Below, piece by piece: positions 35,188 through 40,423 of a DNA stretch of 40,423 bases; the stretch's first letter is position 1; the number at the start of each line of letters is the position of its first letter. The stretch is from contig JACPNO010000068.1 in the NCBI GenBank assembly GCA_016185465.1, forward strand, positions 1 to 40,423, written 5' to 3'. Below the pieces are notes generated by a model. It was not told where the DNA came from and searched no databases. It was given only the letters and a program-made list of their open reading frames with translations. Position numbers and translations under genes: made by a program. Source of the stretch: Candidatus Solibacter usitatus (GTDB lineage: Bacteria > Acidobacteriota > Terriglobia > Bryobacterales > Bryobacteraceae).

Positions 35188-36495
35188 CTATTGTAATGAC
35201 TCAATTAGGCTGTGTATTGTTCTGTTCAAATTGGGATCGGTCTGGCGCAGCTGGTTGATTCGGGTAATGGAGTGAATCACGGTGGTGTGATGCTTTCCTC
35301 CAAACGCACGGCCGATTTCGGGCAGCGACGCAGCCGTCAATTCCTTCACCAAAAACATAGCCACCTGGCGCGGGTAGACGATCGTGTGCGTGTTGCTCTT
35401 TTCCTTGAGCTGAAGCTGGCGGATGCCAAACTTCTCGGCGACGGCTTTCTGGATGGTGTCGATGGTTACGCGGCGGTCTTGCGCAGGGGTCAGATGCTTC
35501 AGAACCTGCTGCGCCATGGGCAGAGTGATGAGAGCGCCGGTGAGTGAGGTGTAAGCGATCAGCTTGACCAGCGCGCCTTCCAGTTCCCGCACATTGGAAC
35601 GAGTCTTTGACGCAATAAATATGCGCACATCTTCGGGAAGCTTGCAGCCTTCGGCTTCGGCTTTCTTATCCAGGATGGCCATTTTCGTTTCCAGGTCGGG
35701 GGGTTGAATATCCGCCATGAGTCCCCATTCAAAACGCGAGCGTAGACGCTCCAGCAGGCCGGGAATCTCCTTAGGCGGCGAATCGCTCGAAATGACGATC
35801 TGCTTCTGATGATCGTGCAACTCATTGAACGTGTGGAAGAACTCTTCCTGGGTGCGTTCCTTGTTGCCGAGCAACTGGATGTCGTCGATCAGCAGCACGT
35901 CGGCGGAGCGATAGCGCTGGCGAAGCTGCATCATGCGCTCAAAACGAATGCCTGACACCACTTCGTTGGTGAAGCGCTCGCTCGATGTGTAAACAATGCG
36001 CATCCGGGATGAGCCGTTAATCAACGCCCGCCCGATGGCGTGCATCAGGTGAGTCTTGCCCATGCCCACGCCGCCGTAGAGAAACAGCGGGTTATAGCTG
36101 CGCGAAGGATTGGTGGCGACCGAGCGGGCGGCTGCGTGCGCAAATTGATTGCAAGCGCCGACCACGAAATTATCGAACGTGAACCGCGGATTCAGCTGAC
36201 TGGCCGGCGATTCAAAATCCGGCATCTGCTCGGCGCCGTTTTCCGATGTGCTTTCAACGGGCGCGGCAACATCGTATACAACCGCTTTGATGCCTAGCGC
36301 CAGTTTGCGAATCAAGGCATTGACCTGGCTGGCGTATTCGGTCTCGAGCCACACCCGGGTCTCTTCGTTGGGAACGTTGATGCGGAGAACGCCGCGCTCC
36401 AGCTCGGCATAGCTGGTTTTGCCGATGACGCCGCTATAATTTTCGCGGCTCAGGCTGGCTTCAAGCTGCTTTTTGATCTGGTCCCACGGGTTCAT
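35188..36495 (-). CDS. dnaA: Chromosomal replication initiator DnaA
   Basis: Binds DnaA boxes at the origin and opens DNA in its ATP form. The 435-residue protein has N-terminal domain I (MNPWDQIKKQLEASLSRENY), a short linker, and the AAA+ domain with Walker A in YGGVGMGKTHLMHAIG (about residues 138-150) and Walker B VLLIDDIQLLGNKERTQEEF. The C-terminal DNA-binding domain has the signature GRAFGGKHHTTVIHSITRI. At the position where E. coli reads GGRDHTTV it reads GGKHHTTV, so an Asp is His; such changes can shift box preference. It heads a dnaA-dnaN-gyrB run on the minus strand. Confidence 0.97.
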   Translation of the reverse strand: MNPWDQIKKQLEASLSRENYSGVIGKTSYAELERGVLRINVPNEETRVWLETEYASQVNALIRKLALGIKAVVYDVAAPVESTSENGAEQMPDFESPASQLNPRFTFDNFVVGACNQFAHAAARSVATNPSRSYNPLFLYGGVGMGKTHLMHAIGRALINGSSRMRIVYTSSERFTNEVVSGIRFERMMQLRQRYRSADVLLIDDIQLLGNKERTQEEFFHTFNELHDHQKQIVISSDSPPKEIPGLLERLRSRFEWGLMADIQPPDLETKMAILDKKAEAEGCKLPEDVRIFIASKTRSNVRELEGALVKLIAYTSLTGALITLPMAQQVLKHLTPAQDRRVTIDTIQKAVAEKFGIRQLQLKEKSNTHTIVYPRQVAMFLVKELTAASLPEIGRAFGGKHHTTVIHSITRINQLRQTDPNLNRTIHSLIESLQ

Positions 36496-36720
36496 CAGTC
36501 ACCTACTAACCAATTTCATGCACAACTTTCACACACGTTTCCCACAGCCGGTGGGGGTCCACAACCCAGTCTCACTCCACGATTGGAAGGAAGGAAAATT
36601 TGGCATCTGCCCGAGTGTTACCCGAACAGAAACGATAGTCTAACACAGATCCAAAATTTGGAACAAAATTATAAATCCTTTTAGGTGAAACGTTTGAGTC
36701 GCCTGCTCCTCTAGCGCGCA
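36496..36720. other. oriC: Possible replication origin region upstream of dnaA
   Basis: Between dnaA and the tRNA-Gly gene lies an array of DnaA-box-like 9-mers (36516-36546), a further TCCACA word at 36558-36563, and an AT-rich segment at about 36645-36685 that could serve as an unwinding element. Origins usually lie beside dnaA, which makes this stretch and 34955-35187 the best candidates. The boxes are degenerate, so the call is tentative. Confidence 0.4.
36516..36546 (+). repeat. Three DnaA-box-like 9-mers at 11-base spacing
   Basis: TCATGCACA (36516), TTTCACACA (36527) and TTTCCCACA (36538) are in the same direction and exactly 11 bases apart, one helical turn. They differ from the E. 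coli-type box TTATNCACA at one, two and two positions. Their place, about 20 bases upstream of the dnaA start, also suits autoregulation by DnaA. Confidence 0.5.
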
Positions 36721-36726
36721 GGAAGT

Positions 36727-36755
36727 TTGACAGCCACGCGGAAGTGGGGGAAAAT
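36727..36755 (+). promoter_or_regulatory. tRNA-Gly promoter
   Basis: A perfect TTGACA (36727-36732) and GAAAAT (36750-36755) are 17 bases apart. Transcription would start about 10 bases before the mature tRNA at 36773. Confidence 0.7.
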
Positions 36756-36772
36756 GAGGAGTTTCTCATTGG

Positions 36773-36848
36773 GCGGGAGTAACTCAGTTGGTAGAGTGCG
36801 ACCTTGCCAAGGTCGATGTCGCCGGTTCGAATCCGGTCTCCCGCTCCA
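36773..36848 (+). tRNA. tRNA-Gly (anticodon GCC)
   Basis: A 76-base cloverleaf. The acceptor stem pairs GCGGGAG (36773-36779) with CTCCCGC (36838-36844). The anticodon GCC is at 36806-36808 in the loop TTGCCAA. The T arm has GGTTCGAATCC, and the 3' CCA is encoded (36846-36848). It reads GGC and GGU codons. A strong promoter lies just upstream. No T-run terminator is obvious downstream, where a secreted-protein gene starts 47 bases on. Confidence 0.97.
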
Positions 36849-36895
36849 GAATATTCGCGTCCGGCGCAAGCCGCTAAGAATCAAACACGCCAGCC

Positions 36896-37528
36896 ATGCA
36901 GAGCCGTTCCCGATTGATCGTTTCCCTGTTTCTGGCTAGCGCGGCCGCTTGGGCGCAGTACAAGAGCGAGCCCGCCGGCGCGCCTCCAGCTGAACTGACC
37001 GCCCCCATCGGCCAGGCGCTGCAAACTCCAGGCACACGAATTCTCAACGCCAGCGGGGCGGCGTTCTGCGAAGTTTGGTTCCGGGCCGAGGCGCCCGCCG
37101 CGGCCAAGTCCACGGAAGCCGACGTCACCCTGCCCACTATCCCAACCGGCGCATTGTTGGGCGCGATTCGTTTTCCTGGACAAGGCGCCGACCGCCGCGG
37201 ACAAACCATCAAGCCCGGCGTCTACACGTTGCGCTACGCTCTGCAGCCGGTGACCGGCGACCATGTCGGCGCTTCGCCGCAGCGTGATTTTCTGGTACTC
37301 ATTCCCGCCGCCGAAGACCTGGATCTGAACGCCACTCCGGCTTTCGACGCCCTCATGAACATGAGCCGGAGAGCGTCCGGCACGCCTCATCCGGCGGTGC
37401 TCAGCATCTGGTCCTCGACGGCCGAAAAATTTCCCAGTTTCGGCAAAGAGGGTGAGCGCGACTGGGTCCTCAATATCAAGATCGGCGAGCTGCCGCTGGC
37501 GGTTATTCTCGCCGGAAAAGCCGAGTAG
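36896..37528 (+). CDS. Secreted protein of unknown function (acidobacterial)
   Basis: A 210-residue exported protein with a signal peptide ([16 protein letters not shown]). The mature part contains [39 protein letters not shown] and [17 protein letters not shown], which look like the strands of one beta-sandwich. I recognise the GVYTLRY...SPQRDFL pattern from unassigned acidobacterial proteins but know no function. One cysteine is present and no catalytic motif is visible. It sits between tRNA-Gly and cysC on the same strand, 17 bases before cysC, so it may be co-transcribed with cysC. Confidence 0.65.
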   Translation: MQSRSRLIVSLFLASAAAWAQYKSEPAGAPPAELTAPIGQALQTPGTRILNASGAAFCEVWFRAEAPAAAKSTEADVTLPTIPTGALLGAIRFPGQGADRRGQTIKPGVYTLRYALQPVTGDHVGASPQRDFLVLIPAAEDLDLNATPAFDALMNMSRRASGTPHPAVLSIWSSTAEKFPSFGKEGERDWVLNIKIGELPLAVILAGKAE

Positions 37529-37545
37529 TCTCGCGAGCGCGGCGA

Positions 37546-38076
37546 ATGCATAAAGGCTTCACGCTGTGGTTCACGGGTCTTTCGGGCTCGGGGAAAACCA
37601 CCATCTCAACCCTGATCCACGAGCGGCTGCGCCAGGCGGGCGCGAAGGTCGAAATGCTGGATGGCGATATCGTCCGCGAAAATCTCTCCCAAGGCCTGGG
37701 CTTCAGCAAGCAGGATCGTGACACCAACATCCGGCGCATCGGATTTGTCTGCGAACTGCTATCGCGCCATGGCGTGATTGCAATTGTCGCGGCGATTTCC
37801 CCCTACCGGGAAGCGCGCGAGGATGTGCGCCGGCGCGTCGAGAATTTCGTGGAAGTGTACGTCGAGTGCCCGCTCGAAGTCACCGCCTCCCGCGATGTTA
37901 AAGGCCTCTATAAGAAAGCCTTGGCCGGTGAGATTCCCCATTTTACCGGCGTCACCGATCCCTACGAACCGCCGCTCGCCCCTGAGGTTATCATCCACTC
38001 GGATCAGGAAAACCCCCGGCAGAGCGCCGACCGGGTCTGGGCTACACTGAAAGAACTGGGGTTGGTTTCTTTTTGA
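37546..38076 (+). CDS. cysC: Adenylylsulfate (APS) kinase
   Basis: Phosphorylates adenosine 5'-phosphosulfate to PAPS, the activated sulfate used for assimilation or sulfation. The 176-residue protein has the P-loop GLSGSGKTT (residues 11-19), [20 protein letters not shown] as the APS-binding region, and [17 protein letters not shown], which carries the conserved serine-proline of the lid. [20 protein letters not shown] follows as expected. Length fits a stand-alone kinase without a fused sulfurylase. No cysD, cysN or sulfate transporter is in the window. Its stop overlaps the start of the PHP gene. Confidence 0.95.
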   Translation: MHKGFTLWFTGLSGSGKTTISTLIHERLRQAGAKVEMLDGDIVRENLSQGLGFSKQDRDTNIRRIGFVCELLSRHGVIAIVAAISPYREAREDVRRRVENFVEVYVECPLEVTASRDVKGLYKKALAGEIPHFTGVTDPYEPPLAPEVIIHSDQENPRQSADRVWATLKELGLVSF

Positions 38077-38915
38077 TCGATTTGCACACGCACACCGATG
38101 AGTCCGATGGCACTTATCGCCCGGCGGAGTTGGTCGACGAAGCTGTTGCCACGGGCCTGGAAGCCCTCGCCATCAGCGATCACGACACGCTCGCCGGCTA
38201 CGATGCGGCCGAGCCGCTGGCGCGCGCGGCGGGCCTCGATCTGATCTGCGGCATCGAGCTCTCCACGAAATTTCATGGCCGCACCGTGCATCTGCTGGGG
38301 TACTTTCTGAATGGCGGCCCGTCGGCGGAGTTTCGCGGGTGGTTGAAAGAGCTGCACGATTCGCGGCGCGACCGCAACATCCGGCTCATTGCCCGCCTGC
38401 AAGCGCAGGGCGTCGATGTCACGCTCGAAGAAGTCTCAACCGGACGCGGCAGCCAGACCGGTCGGCCGCATTTCGCGCGCGTGTTGATCGATAAAGGCTA
38501 CGCGTCCAGCATCGAGCACGCGTTTCAGCAGTATCTGGGGGAAGAGTCGGGTAGCGCGTATGTGCAGCGCATGGAGCCGGAGTTGGGCGAAGCGCTTAAG
38601 CTGGTCGCGGCCGGGGGCGGCCTGGCATCGCTTGCCCATCCTATCCGCCTGGTGCGGCGCGGGGCTTCCGATGGCCTCGATCCGATGATTGCGGAAATGC
38701 GCGAGCTCGGCTTGCCGGCGATCGAGGCGTTTCACAGCGATCACGGGCCCGCGGAAGTCGCGCAATATCTCGGCTACGCCGAGCGCTACGGCCTGGCGGT
38801 GACGGGCGGCTCCGATTTTCACGGCGCCAACAAGCCGCGCATTCGCCTGGGCACGGGGCTCGACGGCAATCTGGATATTCCGCGTGCCGTGCTGGACAAG
38901 CTACGGGACAAATAG
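38073..38915 (+). CDS. PHP-domain metal-dependent phosphoesterase (YciV/TrpH-like)
   Basis: A 280-residue PHP-domain hydrolase with a trinuclear metal site. [14 protein letters not shown] (residues 2-15) holds the first ligands, [19 protein letters not shown] the next, [16 protein letters not shown] and [16 protein letters not shown] the rest; all ligand motifs are intact. Relatives include E. coli YciV (RNase AM), a 5'-3' exoribonuclease that also acts on 3',5'-nucleoside bisphosphates such as the PAP made when PAPS is used. That gives a sensible link to cysC, whose stop overlaps the TTG start used here (TTGA). The specific substrate is inferred. Confidence 0.88.
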   Translation: MIDLHTHTDESDGTYRPAELVDEAVATGLEALAISDHDTLAGYDAAEPLARAAGLDLICGIELSTKFHGRTVHLLGYFLNGGPSAEFRGWLKELHDSRRDRNIRLIARLQAQGVDVTLEEVSTGRGSQTGRPHFARVLIDKGYASSIEHAFQQYLGEESGSAYVQRMEPELGEALKLVAAGGGLASLAHPIRLVRRGASDGLDPMIAEMRELGLPAIEAFHSDHGPAEVAQYLGYAERYGLAVTGGSDFHGANKPRIRLGTGLDGNLDIPRAVLDKLRDK

Positions 38916-39794
38916 CGGACGCACTTCCGCCACGCTTCCATTGACCACGAGTCTGGTTCCCGGGTCTGCGTGCTCGCGGCGAACATAAGCCATCGCCACG
39001 CATGTTCCCAGCGCTGGCGACAATGCCACGCTGGTCAATTTCCCGATCTCATTTCCGTTCGCGGTGACCGGCGTTCCGGGAGCGGGAATATTCTGCGTGT
39101 TGATGTTCAACCCCACCAGCAGGCGATGCACCAAGCCGCGCGAACGCACGCGCTCTACAATCTCCTGCCCCAGATAGCAGCCCTTGCTGAAGGACAGCGC
39201 GTGCATCTGCTGTGTTTCCTGGGCCAAATGGGCTTCGGTGATGTCTTCGCCGTAGCGGGGCTTGGCGTGCTCCATGCGCACGGCACGCGCGGCTTCGGCA
39301 TCGGCCGCAACGGTGCCTGCTTTCTCCAGTTGGGCGATCAGGTTGGTTTTCTGATCGTACGGAACGAAGAAGCGCAGGCCAGGCTCGCCGGTGAGGGTCA
39401 GGCGGACGCCGTCCATACCAGCCGCGATCGTCAATGCTTCGGGACCTTCGAGCGCGATGGCCGACAAACGCTCTGACGCATCTTCCAATGTGACGTCGTC
39501 GGCGATGATGTATTTATCAATGTGCTGGTAAAGCGAGGCGCGTATTTCGGGTTCGGTGTCGATGAGGAAATCTTCCGCGCGGCAGAGAATATTCGCGTCG
39601 GCGAGAATGCGCCCCTGGGCGTTGAGAAAAAACGCGTAGCAGCTTTCGCCCGGCTTGAGGTGCTCGATGTCGTTGGTCGACAGCGCGTGCAGCAGGCGGG
39701 CGCGATCCTCGCCCGTAACGGCGATTACGCCGCGGCCGGACAAATCCAGCCACGCCGCCCGGGAGCGGAGCGCTTCATAGCCGCTGCTGTTCAT
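38901..39794 (-). CDS. ygfZ: Folate-binding protein YgfZ (iron-sulfur cluster protein maintenance)
   Basis: A GcvT-like, folate-binding protein that helps maintain certain iron-sulfur enzymes such as MiaB. The 297-residue protein has the aminomethyltransferase fold: VTGEDRARLLHALSTNDIEH and then GRILADANILCRAEDFLIDT near the N-terminus. The YgfZ signature K-G-C-Y-x-G-Q-E is present in SFSKGCYLGQEIVERVRSRG, with the conserved reactive cysteine. It is convergent with the PHP gene and overlaps it by 15 bases. The ATG at 39794 directly follows a tandem 12-mer that covers its ribosome-binding site region, and no strong site is evident. Confidence 0.9.
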   Translation of the reverse strand: MNSSGYEALRSRAAWLDLSGRGVIAVTGEDRARLLHALSTNDIEHLKPGESCYAFFLNAQGRILADANILCRAEDFLIDTEPEIRASLYQHIDKYIIADDVTLEDASERLSAIALEGPEALTIAAGMDGVRLTLTGEPGLRFFVPYDQKTNLIAQLEKAGTVAADAEAARAVRMEHAKPRYGEDITEAHLAQETQQMHALSFSKGCYLGQEIVERVRSRGLVHRLLVGLNINTQNIPAPGTPVTANGNEIGKLTSVALSPALGTCVAMAYVRREHADPGTRLVVNGSVAEVRPLFVP

Positions 39795-39795
39795 C

Positions 39796-39819
39796 TTTTC
39801 AGTTTAGCTTTCAGTTTAG
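39796..39819. repeat. Tandem 12-mer between ygfZ and the CopD-like gene
   Basis: Two adjacent copies of a 12-base unit (CTAAACTGAAAG on the minus strand) with 11 of 12 bases the same. The first copy contains the TGA stop of the CopD-like gene; the second puts a further copy of that stop just before ygfZ. It looks like a small local duplication. Confidence 0.6.
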
Positions 39820-40233
39820 GTGGATCTGGCGCAGTAGGGCCGAGACGGCCAGAATTATCAGCCCCGAGATCACCACGCCCGTCATCAGGCGCGTGCGTTT
39901 CGGATTCCTGGGCTGAACGATGAGAAAGCCCACCGCGAACACATGCAGCGCGGCCAGCAGCTTCACGCCCAACAGCGCGTGGTACAGCGGCGGCTTGCCC
40001 GAAATATTCAGAAACAGGTTGTACAAGCCGGTGAGAAGCAGCAGGCCGATCGCGTAGTACATCAACGAGCGGAAACGCGCGGCCATGGCCTCTCCCAGCT
40101 GCTGCCGCGTATCCGAGGGCAGCGCGGCGATTGAGGGCTCCACCACGAAACGGGCGAACAGAATTCCGCCCAGTAACACCATCATCGAGCTGATATGCAG
40201 CCACCGCATCGCAACGTTAAACGCTTCGGTCAT
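39811..40233 (-). CDS. CopD-like small membrane protein
   Basis: A 140-residue protein with four predicted helices: RWLHISSMMVLLGGILFARF, then MYYAIGLLLLTGLYNLFLNI, LLGVKLLAALHVFAVGFLIV, and LMTGVVISGLIILAVSALL. The layout, with a histidine near the start of helix one (WLH) and one in helix three (ALHVF), fits the CopD/DUF2269-like group, some members of which take part in copper handling. Heme or metal binding is possible but not shown. ATG 40233 begins at the first helix; a longer open frame runs across the divergent gene and is not credible. It lies 16 bases upstream of ygfZ. Confidence 0.75.
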   Translation of the reverse strand: MTEAFNVAMRWLHISSMMVLLGGILFARFVVEPSIAALPSDTRQQLGEAMAARFRSLMYYAIGLLLLTGLYNLFLNISGKPPLYHALLGVKLLAALHVFAVGFLIVQPRNPKRTRLMTGVVISGLIILAVSALLRQIHLN

Positions 40234-40257
40234 ATGCCTGAGTATACAATCGGCTTG

Positions 40258-40423
40258 ATGATCCACGAGATCCTGGCGGTCGGGGCGCTGCAATGCAACT
40301 GCTCGATTTTCGGCGATGAACAGACGCGCGAAGCCCTTGTAATCGATCCCGGCGACAACATTCCGGAGATTTTGGAAATTCTCGCGCGGCACAAGCTCAC
40401 CCTGAAAGCCATCGTGATTACCC
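40258..40423 (+). CDS. Metallo-beta-lactamase-fold hydrolase, 5' part (cut by window end)
   Basis: The first 55 codons of an MBL-fold enzyme, of the glyoxalase II-like kind: ILAVGALQCNCSIFGDEQTR is the first beta-strands, EALVIDPGDNIPEILEILAR contains the conserved DPG turn, and LKAIVIT leads up to where the HxHxDH metal motif should be, just past the end of the window. The metal site itself cannot be checked. The ATG at 40258 is 24 bases from the divergent CopD-like start; TACAAT (40245-40250) lies close by but too near the start to be a convincing promoter. Confidence 0.75.
   Translation, partial: MIHEILAVGALQCNCSIFGDEQTREALVIDPGDNIPEILEILARHKLTLKAIVIT

Noticed and set aside
40240-40257. 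GTATACAAT before the MBL-fold gene as a promoter
   Set aside because: It is too close to the start codon, and no -35 sits at the right distance.

Overview
The window reads as a dense, moderately high-GC Acidobacteriota chromosome fragment, most likely from the Solibacter/Bryobacter side of the phylum. That placement is inferred from gene content, not from a search. The pointers are a large MacB/FtsX-type permease without its own ATPase, a TonB-dependent receptor with an N-terminal carboxypeptidase-regulatory-like domain, a PadR-like regulator paired with an acidobacterial-type membrane protein, a c-type-heme/ascorbate-monooxygenase-like secreted protein, and paired GC-rich palindromes between genes. 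Almost everything is housekeeping. No prophage, insertion sequence or CRISPR array is visible.

Layout. Bases 1-267 hold two unrelated gene fragments joined head-on (murD-like, very GC-rich, and the 5' end of an actA-like cytochrome gene); this looks like a chimeric contig end. Then come an exported glycosylasparaginase (329-1396), a small secreted protein, a stand-alone winged-helix domain, aroA with an overlapping alcohol dehydrogenase gene, and the heme/monooxygenase-like protein (to 6054). On the minus strand follow holB-tmk-uppS and a regulator/membrane-protein pair (6011-9386), which diverges from a galactonate-dehydratase-like gene. Nitrogen control is next: glnA, a MOSC gene and glnE, the enzyme that adenylylates GlnA (10777-15945). 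From 15955 to 21032 there is a TPR protein, psd, pssA, a catalytically dead aspartate-semialdehyde dehydrogenase relative, lptE and holA, with rpsT convergent at the end.

From 21331 to 23772 is the permease. The next 534 bases hold a REP-like inverted pair and a cobalamin riboswitch. The riboswitch leads a B12 cluster: btuB-like receptor, PduO-type adenosyltransferase, a small membrane protein of DUF6580 type and a cobalamin-binding protein without a signal peptide. A second REP-like pair marks the end of that cluster and coincides with the lost N-terminus of an amidohydrolase gene. After a Gly/Tyr-rich secreted protein and another secreted protein comes the replication locus on the minus strand: gyrB, dnaN, dnaA (31360-36495), with a possible origin region beside dnaA. 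Beyond it are tRNA-Gly(GCC), a secreted protein, cysC, a PHP-domain phosphoesterase, ygfZ, a CopD-like membrane protein and the start of a metallo-beta-lactamase-fold hydrolase cut by the window edge.

The most interesting items are the B12 cluster with a candidate unfamiliar inner-membrane step, the REP-like repeats with compensatory changes and a GTAG foot, an 11-base-periodic DnaA-box-like array next to dnaA, and the chimeric junction at the left end. I found no clear-cut wholly new system; the B12 cluster is the best candidate for undescribed biology.
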